Assembly (NCBI GenBank): GCA_046233135.1
Contig: JBJXHN010000009.1
Span: 62,001 to 126,000, forward strand
Direction of reading: 5' to 3'
DNA length: 64,000 nucleotides
DNA from: JBJXHN01 sp046233135
GTDB taxonomy: Bacteria; Pseudomonadota; Alphaproteobacteria; Rhodospirillales; Rhodospirillaceae
Positions 56,201-64,000 of this stretch are shown here, piece by piece (within the stretch, counting starts at the first letter, position 1; each line of letters begins with the position of its first letter). A program made the translations under genes and the position numbers. Under the pieces are notes generated by a model that was not told the origin of the DNA, did no database searches, and worked only from the letters and a program-made list of their open reading frames with translations.

Positions 56201-58975
56201 GTCCACATTGGACACGATCGGCGAAGACGCCGCATCCAGCACGAAGGTGTCGTACAGCGAGGAAAAACCGTTGCTTTGGGAATAGAAAACCACCCGGTCG
56301 ACATTGTCGAACCCGGACCCCATGGTCAGGGTCCGCCGGCCGGTGGATGTATCGAACGACGCCCCGATTTCCGTGGTGGGATCGTAGAGAGCGACCAGAA
56401 CCCCGTCGCGGTATCCCTCAATATAGTCGACACCTCTATCGGCGCTGTTCGACTCTTGTTTCAACACAAAACTTTGGAAATCGAACTCCGCCGTCGGGTC
56501 GGCGGTCCGGGTCAGGGTAAAGGTCGCCGCCCCGCCATAGCCGATGAATTGATTGGTCAGGGTGGAATTATAGGTTGGATCGAGTGGACTGGTATATATC
56601 GACCAGTGCCCCGTGGTATTCGACCCCACCGCATCAAGAGAGAAGGTATAGCCCCGGAGATAGAGTTCGGCGATTCCCCCGCCAACGTCTGTTTCGATCC
56701 ATATCGCAGGCAGCCCGTCATTATCGAATTCATCGAAGTCGATCACGTCGCCTGTCACCGAAGCTTGGTTCACGGTGACAGTGGACGTTGCGGACGTATC
56801 CCCATCCCCATCGGACAGGGTTATGGCGATCGTCCTGGTGCCCGTCGGATCATCGGCCATGTTGGCGTATCGAACGGCGCTCAGCAGCCGTGCCACGTTC
56901 GTCGCATTGGCGGTCGAATAGAGATCAATGACCAGAGAGGTGCCAGTATTCCCGTACCCGGTTCGGTAACGGCCGATGTACCCCGAACCGCTGACCTGGA
57001 CCGATTTCGGGTCCGTCCCTGCTGCGGAGACGCCGGTCCCATTCTCGACGTACAGGTAGTCGTAGGTCGTGGCCCCGACCACCGAGATGGTCAGCACCCC
57101 TCCGTCAAAGTCACCGCTGTCCGGGTCGGTGATCGAAAGAGCCGTCCCCCCATCGATAAGGACCGCGTCCCCCCCTTCCACATAGGTGACGATATCCCCG
57201 TTGAGGTTGGAGATGACGGGCGCATTGCTCGGTCCGCTCAGGGTCACCGTCACCTCGGCGGCGTCGGACGTCCCGCCGTCCCCGTCGGTGGTCACGAAGC
57301 TGACCATGCGGCTTCCCGACAGGCCGGCACCCGAGTGGGTATACTGGATCGCCCGGGTAATCGTGGAGATATTGGTCGACGATGGTGTGGCGCCATTCCA
57401 TTCGATGACCAGGTTCGCGCCCCCCTGGCCCGTCCCGGTGATCGTCCCGACCGTGGCTCCCGACACGCTGACAACGCTGCCGTTGATCATGCCGGCAGAC
57501 AGGCTGACCGTCCCGCTGGTATCGATGGTCAGGTCCTCGTTTCCGGTGGCACCGCCCACCGACACGGTCATCGTGCCCCCGGCAAACGACCCCGAGTTCC
57601 GATCCCCGATGACCGCATTGTCGCCCTGGTCCAGGGTCACCGCGCCGGAACCCTCGGTATAGGTCAGGCTGTCGCCGTTCAGATAATAGATGCCGGGCGC
57701 GTCGTTCAGGTCCACCTCGACGACACCGATGGACACTCCTCCGCTGCCATCCCCGTCATCCAGGGTGAAGGTCGCCCTGGTAAACGGCCCCATGGCCGTC
57801 GAAGTGTTCGAATACTGGATCGCATTGGCCAGAGTGGACACCGTGGTCGGCGTGGCATTGGCCGAGGTGAACGTGATCACAAGATCCCCGCCAGCCGCTC
57901 CCGTCGCGGTGATCTGGCCGATGGCACCAACCCCGGAGATGCTTACGACGCTGTTCAGGTTCATGCCATTGGAGAGGCTGACCGTGCCACCGGTACTGAT
58001 GCTCAGGGTCTCGTCCGCATTGCCCCCTTGCAAGCTGATCGTCAGGCTGCCGCCGTTGAAATCGGTGGAATCCGCGTCGCTGATCACCACCGCCGTTCCC
58101 TGATCCAGGGTCAGGGTTCCATAGCCGGTGGAATAGTTCAGAACGTCACCATCCAGATTGACCGACGTCGGCGCCGAGGCCAGGACGCCGTCATAGGCGC
58201 TGATCGCCCCATCAAACGCCGAGGCCCGTTCCACGGCCCCGGAAACCACCTCCAGGGACCAGTCCCCGCCGAGGGACGCTGCGCCCGTGGTATCGTCGGA
58301 GGCCGCCACATCCGCCCCGGTCAAAGCCGCGAGCCGGCCCAGATAGGCCGCCCCGTCGCTGCCCGCACCCACATCGCAGCCGTACAGCAGCACATCCCCG
58401 TCGGCCGTCAGCACCGAGCCGATGGCCGCCAGATCATTGGCCCGGGCCTCCAGCCCCTCCAGCGTCAGGGCCTGACCGCCCAGGATCAGCTTGCCCTCCA
58501 CGCCATGGCTGACCAGATGGACAGCCTCGACCCCCGACCGGCCCTTCAGGGCTTCGGCCATGAAGGACAGGCTGTCCTGGCCTTGCGGGACGGTGATGAT
58601 CTCCGCCCCCCGCTTGACCGCCCGGGCAATGACTTCCGTATCGGCCACGGTGGAATCGATGAAGACGATGTCCGTTGCCCGCGCGCGCCCTGTGTCCACC
58701 TGATCCTGATGAGCGGCCGGGGGCACGTGGCTTTCCAGCGCCTCGGCAAGCGCATCGGCGGGCGCATCGGTGTCGGGCGGACGGGAGGCCGGGGCCGACC
58801 CGTCCGCCCCGGCATCGCCGGCGGCCTCCGTCGCTGCATCCACCACGGCGGCATCCAGCAGAACCCGGGGCTCCAGCGCCATGGCGACCAGACCCGATGT
58901 CAGGTCCCGGGACCCGTCACATGAATGACGGTGCCCCACGTTCCGCGCTCCGAAAGATCCGAACCAAGCATTCAT
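53231..58975 (-). CDS. Giant LEPR-XLL / DUF4347 repeat adhesin
   Basis: A 1914-residue secreted surface protein. N-terminus (1-45) has the LEPR-XLL motif MALEPRVLLDAA. Residues about 100-255 are DUF4347 (DIVFIDSTVADTEVI, VHLVSHGVEGKLILG, DVLLYGCDVGAG). From 265 on, about 160-residue beta-rich repeats follow (starts near 265, 426, 584, 917, 1083, 1247, 1408, 1526) each with NGDxVxYxEG, then VxDxDSxxFxGGxLTIS, and an N-terminal Asp/Asn-rich Ca-binding-like pattern. One unrelated domain (743-917) interrupts them. The C-terminus (1675-1914) has a Pro/Thr/Ser linker, a short SLGITGLGDIF segment and an acidic tail. Base composition is normal. Such proteins mediate adhesion or biofilm and are exported by type I-like systems. 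ATG 58975 has GGGA upstream. Confidence 0.88.
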   Translation of the reverse strand: MNAWFGSFGARNVGHRHSCDGSRDLTSGLVAMALEPRVLLDAAVVDAATEAAGDAGADGSAPASRPPDTDAPADALAEALESHVPPAAHQDQVDTGRARATDIVFIDSTVADTEVIARAVKRGAEIITVPQGQDSLSFMAEALKGRSGVEAVHLVSHGVEGKLILGGQALTLEGLEARANDLAAIGSVLTADGDVLLYGCDVGAGSDGAAYLGRLAALTGADVAASDDTTGAASLGGDWSLEVVSGAVERASAFDGAISAYDGVLASAPTSVNLDGDVLNYSTGYGTLTLDQGTAVVISDADSTDFNGGSLTISLQGGNADETLSISTGGTVSLSNGMNLNSVVSISGVGAIGQITATGAAGGDLVITFTSANATPTTVSTLANAIQYSNTSTAMGPFTRATFTLDDGDGSGGVSIGVVEVDLNDAPGIYYLNGDSLTYTEGSGAVTLDQGDNAVIGDRNSGSFAGGTMTVSVGGATGNEDLTIDTSGTVSLSAGMINGSVVSVSGATVGTITGTGQGGANLVIEWNGATPSSTNISTITRAIQYTHSGAGLSGSRMVSFVTTDGDGGTSDAAEVTVTLSGPSNAPVISNLNGDIVTYVEGGDAVLIDGGTALSITDPDSGDFDGGVLTISVVGATTYDYLYVENGTGVSAAGTDPKSVQVSGSGYIGRYRTGYGNTGTSLVIDLYSTANATNVARLLSAVRYANMADDPTGTRTIAITLSDGDGDTSATSTVTVNQASVTGDVIDFDEFDNDGLPAIWIETDVGGGIAELYLRGYTFSLDAVGSNTTGHWSIYTSPLDPTYNSTLTNQFIGYGGAATFTLTRTADPTAEFDFQSFVLKQESNSADRGVDYIEGYRDGVLVALYDPTTEIGASFDTSTGRRTLTMGSGFDNVDRVVFYSQSNGFSSLYDTFVLDAASSPIVSNVDGDSVSYTEGDAAVALDVGGNASVTDPDSSHFNGGALTVSVASAIAGEDLTIDTTGTVSLSAGMTNGSIVRVSGVTIGSITGTGQDGASLGISFSSTDATSAAVGTLIQALRYSGSGYTASGTRSVSVALTDTDGNPANTSTVSVAVTATPPPTEPDGNEAPVMGGIGDAVSQVSANAGPVVVSDLADATVSDGDSSNFNGGSLTISQGSGTANGSWGLSGATVTSGGDGVFAAGESIVVGGVTIGTVHATNTGQGGGSLVITFTSDDATSARVQTLIRALTYDAPSGPGTRTFTATLDDGDGGSSSTSNGFSVSVVPRAPVVSNLDGDRVQVSNGGVVAIDIGGNATVSDADSTSFDGGTLTIARTGGLSGDFCLSGSGSTGVSAGASLATADGTIAAGDHVYVDGVRLGSVASVSDGQGGNNLVLTLEAVTPAQVQAFIRGLMYTSTAGGSHTFDLTIRDAATDAATSTAVSFIVDVDAADADGPVNTVPGDGLQAVDGQPLSLSDLSVTSTNGGTVTTTISVADGAGLFTVGGGAVISGNGTRNVTLSGSVAEVNASLATLIYTPAENSSGSQTITVVTSDGSGSDTDTIAVTVLDRPSWVNLHGDATTTVVGAAEALEQGGDAAVVDGDSATFDGGVLTLTRVDGSLAGAFSVDGTAILSGGDGVLAVGETIRVGDTDIGTVTEDGSGTGNLVIVLNANATPALVGQLIRGLRYTGASAGAHAFDVTVTDSATGVASDAARTTVTVTAAPDSPSPTDPTTPPTQDPSRPGPLPAPPRGTPTTSRPSPTDDGGRGSVSSQMPRSLGITGLGDIFRAEGPGQSPLSRAFWTAAGQASMSGYGSFGFGFRLALGDLRLLGALTRVDAMTGDLMILQNGAWVQLETLDALRLDGSDAPGPSASLGGPDHGRAYAWEEEPESGDDDADQDEPAARPPIRGDRAVAQAFPAPRDFVAALAQEADLSGRHAEVERLAMALASHVPPEGPKRWL

Positions 58976-59330
58976 CACCGCATTCCCTATTTGGACCGGG
59001 CGCGGATGTCGGGACAAAGACCGCGATCCACGCGCCTGCCAAGGCTAGCGAATCACGTCAGTAAAAAAAGCAAAAATCCTCCAATCCACACTACTTTTAT
59101 CAGTAGAAAACTTTTAGAAAACAGATAACATTTAGAAAATACACATTTTAGAAAATATTCACGACACAAATGAACAACATAAAAGAAAAGAATAATGCTT
59201 CCAGACCTATGGATTCGGGAAAGAATACATATGCATTGACGCACACCTTAACCCTCAAGGCATACTTCTGGCTCAAAATCAACGAATGCATGAGATGAAA
59301 ACAGACGAAGGCCTATAGCCCAGCCGGCGC
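58976..59330. other. A+T-rich promoter region of the adhesin
   Basis: This is one of the most A+T-rich stretches in the window (59050-59210) and holds no supported gene. It separates the secretion genes from the adhesin and probably carries the adhesin's own promoter, possibly silenced or activated by a nucleoid protein. Confidence 0.55.
59113..59155. repeat. Three TTTAGAAAA direct repeats in adhesin promoter
   Basis: TTTAGAAAA occurs at 59113-59121, 59131-59139 and 59147-59155, spaced 18 and 16 bases, with a related GTAGAAAA at 59104-59111. Regular spacing of near two helical turns suggests a multi-site regulator binding array in the adhesin promoter. Confidence 0.55.
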
Positions 59331-61448
59331 TCAGAAGCCGCTTTCCCGCAGCAGCACGGCCAGGGCGTGGCGCAGAAACCGTCCGGCCAGACTGGCCCGC
59401 TCGGCAGGCAGGACCACCCGCCCCCACTCCTCTCGGGCCACGGTGACCCCGGAGTCCGTCACCTCCAGCCGCGCCCGATAGAGGGGTACGTCCGGCACGA
59501 TCCGCCCGTCGGGCGTCTGATGGCTGGCCAGGGGACCGCCATGGATGGCGGACAGGGTGGGATCGGCCAGAGCCTTCAGGGCGGTACGGTCCACCTCTGC
59601 CAGCCGCACCGACAGGGGGGGCCGTGCGGGATCGTCGAAGCGGAACGTTGCCTCGGCCCCCGGGATCACGCGGGACAGGTCGGCCGCCTCCAGAAAGGCG
59701 GAGGCCCGCCCGCCCGCCCCGGCGACAATCCGCGCCAGGGGCAGGTCGCTGCCCGGCCGGACCCACTGACCAGGGGCCAGATCCGGGGCGAGGTCACGGA
59801 CCACCCCGTCCTGCGGTGCGACGATGATCAGCCGGCGATCGGCCTCCTGCAACAGGTCCCGGCGGGCCAGGGCCTCGGCGAGGGCTTCGCGCAGCACCGG
59901 TTCTGCGGACAAGGTGTCGGCGTCGGCAGCGACCCGCTCCAGACGCAGGCGCAGACCGGAGATCTCGGCCTCCACCCCGGCCAGCTGGGCGACGGAATCC
60001 GGGTTGCTCAGGCGCATCAGCACCTGCCCCCGGGGCACACGGTCGCCTTCGGCCACCGCCAGGTCTCCCAGCCGCTGGGCGACGGGAGGATAGATGTCCG
60101 CCGTCCGGAGGGCTTCCAGCCGGGCCGGGGCGGAGACCTCGCCGCGCCAGGGAAAAACCAGCAGGCCGATCCCCCCCAGGACCAGCAGCAGGGTCACCAC
60201 CCCGCCACCTGACCAGCGGGCCTCGTCCCGGCGCCGGACCCAGATTCGGGCCTCCGACCAGATCGGGCGGCCGAGGAACCAGACCAGCTCCGTCATCATC
60301 AGGATGATCCCCAGGACCTTGAAGAAGGCGTGGTAGACAAGCAGGGCGATGCCCAGGAACAGAAAGAAGCGATAGATCCAGGTTCCCCAGGCGTGGGCGA
60401 TCAGGATCCGCCGGCGCGTCCGGGCGAAGATCTCCGGCGGCGGCTCACGGAACCCCAGGATCAGCCGCCGCATGCGCCAGCGGGCGAGCGCGAAGCTCCG
60501 TCCCTGAAGATTGTCCACCTCCAGCAGGTCCGACAGCAGGTAATAGCCGTCGAAACGCATGAAGGGATTGAGGTTGACCGCCAGAGAGGAAATCCAGGTC
60601 ACCGAAGCGAGAACGAAGGCGCCACCCCTGAGCGGCCCGTCGGGCAGCAGCGCCCAGGCCAGGGTCGCCATGCAGGCCAGGGCCAGTTCCACCAGCATGC
60701 CCCCGGCGCCGATCAGCAGCCGCTGGCGCCGGCTGGTCAGGCGCCACGCATCGGTTGTGTCCGTATAGCCCACGGGCCAGAGCACCAGCAGCGCCACGCC
60801 CATGGAGCGTACCCGACACCCCAGCGCCTTGGCCGCCACGGCATGGCCCATCTCGTGCAGCACCTTGGCGCCCACCAGCGCCAGAGCAACGGCGCCCAGG
60901 CCGTCCAGGGTGAAGGTCTCCACCGCCGTCGCAACGAACTGATCCCACTGGCGCAGGGTCAGCAGCAGGCCCAGCAGACCCATCAGCCCGACAATCCAGG
61001 CCGTCGTGCGGGTCAGCAACGAGGACAGCAGGGGCACCACACGGTCAAGAATCCAGTCGGGCCGGACCAGGGGCACCTTGATGAACAGATAGCCGTGAAA
61101 GGCCCGGCTCGCCCAGCTCCTGCGCGACCGTCCCAGGCGGTCCAGCCGCCAGGCCCGGGCTTCGGCACCGGACAGCTCCAGCAGATCGTTGCCGGACAGG
61201 AAGACGAGCAGGTGCCGCAGGTCATCGGGGCGGGCGCGGGTGACCTGGGCGAGCACGGCGTCCGGCCGGCCGGCGGACCAGCGGGCGAGCAGGTCGCGGG
61301 CCAGGGCGCCGATGCGAAAGAAGCGGTCCCGCACGGGATCATGGATGGTCCACATGGGGGCTCCGCCCGGCTCCGGCGCGGCGGGCAGCAGGCGGAGATC
61401 CCGGCGGATCGGCGGCAGGGCTTCGGGCAGGGTGCCGTCCCGGCTCAT
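59331..61448 (-). CDS. M50-type membrane metalloprotease fused to HlyD-like adaptor
   Basis: A 705-residue protein. After a cytoplasmic N-terminus (1-145), several membrane helices carry the site-2-protease zinc motif VLHEMGHAVAAKALG (HEMGH near residues 197-201) and NLNPFMRFDGYYLLSD (second Zn ligand, near 291). A further helix near 420-440 is followed by a periplasmic HlyD-like part (440-680) with lipoyl/barrel segments (ADIYPPVAQRLGDLAVAEGDRV and APQDGVVRDLAPDLAPGQWVRPG). It follows the HlyD gene by three bases. The combination suggests membrane processing or transport of the adhesin. No ATPase domain is present. Confidence 0.88.
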   Translation of the reverse strand: MSRDGTLPEALPPIRRDLRLLPAAPEPGGAPMWTIHDPVRDRFFRIGALARDLLARWSAGRPDAVLAQVTRARPDDLRHLLVFLSGNDLLELSGAEARAWRLDRLGRSRRSWASRAFHGYLFIKVPLVRPDWILDRVVPLLSSLLTRTTAWIVGLMGLLGLLLTLRQWDQFVATAVETFTLDGLGAVALALVGAKVLHEMGHAVAAKALGCRVRSMGVALLVLWPVGYTDTTDAWRLTSRRQRLLIGAGGMLVELALACMATLAWALLPDGPLRGGAFVLASVTWISSLAVNLNPFMRFDGYYLLSDLLEVDNLQGRSFALARWRMRRLILGFREPPPEIFARTRRRILIAHAWGTWIYRFFLFLGIALLVYHAFFKVLGIILMMTELVWFLGRPIWSEARIWVRRRDEARWSGGGVVTLLLVLGGIGLLVFPWRGEVSAPARLEALRTADIYPPVAQRLGDLAVAEGDRVPRGQVLMRLSNPDSVAQLAGVEAEISGLRLRLERVAADADTLSAEPVLREALAEALARRDLLQEADRRLIIVAPQDGVVRDLAPDLAPGQWVRPGSDLPLARIVAGAGGRASAFLEAADLSRVIPGAEATFRFDDPARPPLSVRLAEVDRTALKALADPTLSAIHGGPLASHQTPDGRIVPDVPLYRARLEVTDSGVTVAREEWGRVVLPAERASLAGRFLRHALAVLLRESGF

Positions 61449-61451
61449 CCC

Positions 61452-62846
61452 CTAGATCCCCAGCCACTGACGCAACACGGCGATGGGCTTGCGGAACAGG
61501 TACAGGGCCAGGGGCACCTGCTCGCCGCTGATCCGGGCCGTGCCGGTCAGGCCGATGCGCGGCAGCGGCGCCCCTTCTGCCGGGGGATCCAGGCGGGCCA
61601 CCACGCGATAGGCGGCGATCCCCTGATCGGTCACGCGGGGGCGATAGCCGACGGTTTCCAGCGCCCCGGACAGGGGGGTCAGCGGATCGCCATCCAGGAA
61701 CAGGCGGACCGGCGCGCCAGGGCGGGTCACCAGGGCGGCGTCCACCGGCATGTCGGCTTCCAGCCGCACCCGGTCGGGATCGGCCACATCAAGGATCCGC
61801 TCCCCCGTGCCCACCGGACGGCCCACCCAGGCGTCCGGATTGTCCAGGATGGCGACCCCGGCGCGTTCCGCCCGCACGGTAACCCGCTCCAGCTGCCCGG
61901 CGACGAGGTCGAGTTCGGCGTCGCTTTTTGCCAGGCGGGTCCGCAGCAAAGCCACCTGAGCCGCCCCCTCCCGGTCCCCGAAAGCGCTTTGTTCCGCCCG
62001 GCGCAGTTCGGCCCGGGCCACGTCCACGGCCCGCTCCGCGACGGCCAGGCGGCCCTTCAGGGTGGTGTCATCGTAGCGCACCAGCAGGTCGCCCTTCGCC
62101 ACCGGCTGGTTCGGCTCCACGGCCACTTCGGCGACCACGCCGTCCAGCGGGGCCGTAACCACCAGGGGTGCACGCGGAGCCACCCGGCCCGGCACCAGGG
62201 CAGACTGGCGCACCGGCAGCGCCAGGGCGGCCAGGGTCAGAACCACCGCCCCCAGGACCAGGGGGCGGGCGACGCGCCGCAGCCATCCTCGCGTCCGGCC
62301 TCTTCCCAATCGCCGCGGGCGGTCCAGGACCATCCAGGCATGGGCGTAGGATTCCGCAAGGGTTTCCATCAGCACCCGTTCCGCCTCTGTCGGCGAGGTG
62401 TCCCGATCGATCCACAGACCGCCCCCCAGAAGATCGTCCCGGCCCCTCCCCAGATCGGGAAAGGGGACCCACCAGACCACCGGCGCGCCCATGTCCCGCC
62501 AGTCAGGCCGCAGGTGCGGCGGCAGATCCTCTGCGCCGACCAATCGGGTGCCCCTGTCCTCGCCGTCATCGGCGAGGGGCAGGTCGCGGACTGCGCCGGC
62601 GGCGGCCTCGACCCAGCGCACGAACGGCGCCGCACGATCGATGACCGAGACTCCGGACACAGCGCGCACGCGCGGACGGCCTCCGACCCCGGGCAGCAGC
62701 AAGGTCAGCCGTCGATAGGCGATCAGTCCCCGGGTGTCGTCGGCAATCAGGAAGGCCAGGGCGTCCTGGCTCGGCGCGCGCCGGGCCTCTCCTTGCAAGC
62801 GCAGCAGCAGGGCCGTGGCGTTCACCGGAGCGGCGGACGCGGTCAT
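61452..62846 (-). CDS. HlyD-family membrane fusion protein
   Basis: A 464-residue protein. Residues 1-185 are a cytoplasmic domain with a GAF-like look, followed by one helix (PLVLGAVVLTLAALALPV) near 192-212 and a periplasmic adaptor part with the lipoyl half-motifs VVTAPLDGVVAEVAVEPNQPVAKGDLL, a coiled hairpin and a beta-barrel (AILDNPDAWVGRPVGTGERIL). Its ATG 62846 overlaps the stop of the preceding adaptor gene (ATGA). The large N-terminal cytoplasmic extension is unusual for HlyD proteins. Confidence 0.85.
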   Translation of the reverse strand: MTASAAPVNATALLLRLQGEARRAPSQDALAFLIADDTRGLIAYRRLTLLLPGVGGRPRVRAVSGVSVIDRAAPFVRWVEAAAGAVRDLPLADDGEDRGTRLVGAEDLPPHLRPDWRDMGAPVVWWVPFPDLGRGRDDLLGGGLWIDRDTSPTEAERVLMETLAESYAHAWMVLDRPRRLGRGRTRGWLRRVARPLVLGAVVLTLAALALPVRQSALVPGRVAPRAPLVVTAPLDGVVAEVAVEPNQPVAKGDLLVRYDDTTLKGRLAVAERAVDVARAELRRAEQSAFGDREGAAQVALLRTRLAKSDAELDLVAGQLERVTVRAERAGVAILDNPDAWVGRPVGTGERILDVADPDRVRLEADMPVDAALVTRPGAPVRLFLDGDPLTPLSGALETVGYRPRVTDQGIAAYRVVARLDPPAEGAPLPRIGLTGTARISGEQVPLALYLFRKPIAVLRQWLGI

Positions 62847-63679
62847 TGCGTCGAACCCGACCGCGACGCAGACAGATCCGGCGGCTGGAAGCGGGCATAC
62901 CCGCTCATGCCGGGGCGCACGTTGTCACCCTCCGGGACGGTCAGGCGGGCGAACACGGGAACGGTCTGGCTGACCGGGTCCACCAGGGCACCCAGCCGGA
63001 CCACCTCTGCCGGCAGGACGGCGCCGGTCTCGTCCACGGCGTAATCCAGGGACCATCCGGGCGTCAGCCACTTCAGCCAGGCCGACGGCACGATCAGACG
63101 GATCTCGGGCAGGCCGCTGCCGATGATATCCAGCAGCGGCCTGCCCGGGGTCAGGACTTCGTGAGCATTGGCCTTGCGCGCCACCACCCAGCCATCAAAG
63201 GGGGCTCGGACCACGCACTTGTCCACCTGAAGCTGATACAGCGCCACCTCTGCCTTTGCGGCCTCGGCGTCGGCGGCGGCAATGCCCACGTCCAGCCTGC
63301 CCATCGACCCCAGCTTGGCCAGCTGACCCCGGCTGCCCAGTTCCAGATTGGCCCGGCGCAAGGTCGCCGATGCGGACTGCAACTGGGCCTCCAGAGGCGC
63401 GCAATCGAAACGGGCCAGTTCATCCCCCTCGGAGAAGCGCTCCCCTTCCAGGGGCGGCAAGCTCACCAGACGGCCGGGCACCTCCGCCGCCAGGGTTGCC
63501 TCCTTCGGGGCTTCCAGAACGCCCCGAACCACAGGGACCACACCTCCCGCCCCGTCGCCCGTTCTGCCCTCGCCCGTTCCGCTCTCTCCGGCCAGGGACG
63601 GGCTCACTGAGCCGATCCAGACGGCCACCACCAAGGCCACCGCAATTTTGACGTTAGTTAAACCAGAACCCGCATGCAT
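62843..63679 (-). CDS. Periplasmic adaptor subunit (RND/HlyD type)
   Basis: A 278-residue exported protein with a hydrophobic N-terminus (NVKIAVALVVAVWIGSVSPSLAG). The mature part is a short adaptor: VVRGVLEAPKEATLAAEVPGRL, first lipoyl half, a helical hairpin, VVRAPFDGWVVARKANAHEVL second half, and a beta-barrel. It is shorter than usual RND adaptors. ATG 63679 (MHAGSG) has GGAAGG just upstream; the in-frame ATG at 63694 lacks a good binding site. First gene of the secretion operon; its promoter must lie in 63680-63895, which is A+T rich and otherwise empty. Confidence 0.85.
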   Translation of the reverse strand: MHAGSGLTNVKIAVALVVAVWIGSVSPSLAGESGTGEGRTGDGAGGVVPVVRGVLEAPKEATLAAEVPGRLVSLPPLEGERFSEGDELARFDCAPLEAQLQSASATLRRANLELGSRGQLAKLGSMGRLDVGIAAADAEAAKAEVALYQLQVDKCVVRAPFDGWVVARKANAHEVLTPGRPLLDIIGSGLPEIRLIVPSAWLKWLTPGWSLDYAVDETGAVLPAEVVRLGALVDPVSQTVPVFARLTVPEGDNVRPGMSGYARFQPPDLSASRSGSTQ

Positions 63680-63895
63680 CGCTTCCTTCCTCATCTCCCA
63701 CAGAAGCAACCCTCTCATGGACGAGAACGCGAACTCAACCAAGAAGCATTCGCGAAAGAGGAAAAGCGCAAGAAAACCCCATTAGAAAACCTGCAGAAAC
63801 ACAAGCGTTACATAAGTAAACAAATGGCCGGCAGCGCACCGGCGCTCCCTTATCATCTAAATCTCGATTCGATTTCTAAAAAGCGGTCGTGCGCC

Positions 63896-64000
63896 TGTTG
63901 TGGTCCACGGCTAATGAGACACCTCGTTGATGCCTAAGCCGCCTGGGCAGGCAGGGTGACTTGGTTGCCCCGCAACTGGGCCGGGGCTCTATATCCGTGC
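63896..64000 (-). mobile_element. End of an insertion sequence with transposase C-terminus (cut by window edge)
   Basis: On the minus strand 63934-63999 codes for HGYRAPAQLRGNQVTLPAQA plus one Ala and a TAG stop, which resembles the C-terminal xGYRxPAxxR ending of IS3/IS481-type DDE transposases. The sequence TGTTGTGGTCCACGGCTAAT starting at 63896 resembles an IS terminal repeat beginning TGT and matches a site at 22645. The element continues beyond the window. Confidence 0.45.

Noticed and set aside
51611..58924. A plus-strand open frame of over 2400 codons opposite the TolC and adhesin genes
   Set aside because: It is the antisense shadow of the minus-strand adhesin and TolC genes. It is rich in Gly, His, Gln and Arg with no domain, as expected from high-GC antisense frames.
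59053..59244. A small hydrophobic minus-strand ORF in the A+T-rich adhesin promoter
   Set aside because: The hydrophobic Phe/Leu/Ile content follows from T-rich DNA; there is no ribosome binding site and it covers the repeat array.

Overview
The window reads as chromosomal DNA of a high-GC alphaproteobacterium, most likely of the Rhodospirillales type. The evidence is the strongly G/C-ending codons, the alphaproteobacterial style palindromic intergenic repeat at 6203-6309, the urt-ure gene order, LEPR-XLL/DUF4347 adhesin architecture and many ATGA start-stop overlaps. No rRNA, tRNA or CRISPR array was seen. The left edge cuts an MFS transporter and the right edge cuts what looks like an insertion sequence.

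Layout. 1-1653: divergent MFS transporter and LysR regulator. 1639-8459: a carbohydrate locus, with a translationally coupled ABC exporter-like protein, GH144-type glucanase and GH15 hydrolase on the minus strand, and a divergent GH3 beta-glucosidase. 8674-10880: YdfG-type reductase and a taurine-pyruvate-like aminotransferase. 11118-13310: periplasmic binding protein followed by a receiver/PP2C-like regulator. 13500-15736: secreted esterase and MFS transporter. 16010-20835: alpha/beta hydrolase coupled to a large hybrid histidine kinase, then a phosphoglycerate-mutase-like phosphatase. 20870-23677: chemoreceptor and nickel/cobalt exporter RcnA. 24082-24984: orphan, lower-GC radical SAM enzyme.

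25036-35869 is one long minus-strand urea module: urtABCDE (urea ABC importer) followed without real gaps by ureDABCEFG (nickel urease and its assembly factors). A textbook-like sigma-54 promoter lies just upstream of urtA, which fits nitrogen control. An OmpR-type regulator is divergent from it. 37111-41517 holds a WavE-type glycan protein, a divergent class III nucleotide cyclase-like protein, and a MarR regulator with a FUSC-type exporter.

41652-46092 is a small, more A+T-rich island: a RelE-like toxin gene broken by a frameshift and an in-frame stop, its intact XRE antitoxin, and a 1209-residue SIR2-domain protein that resembles defence-associated sirtuins. This is a good candidate anti-phage gene. 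46704-50872 encodes a membrane-anchored UrtA paralogue fused by translational coupling to a hybrid histidine kinase, probably a urea/amide sensing system. ubiX follows on the plus strand.

51638-63679 is a dedicated secretion/adhesion locus on the minus strand: periplasmic adaptor, HlyD-like protein, M50 metalloprotease fused to an HlyD-like part, a 1914-residue LEPR-XLL/DUF4347 repeat adhesin and a TolC-like outer membrane lipoprotein. No ABC ATPase is encoded with it, which makes it mechanistically interesting. All starts were chosen by reading ribosome binding sites and overlaps; functions are from motif recognition by eye, not from database searches.
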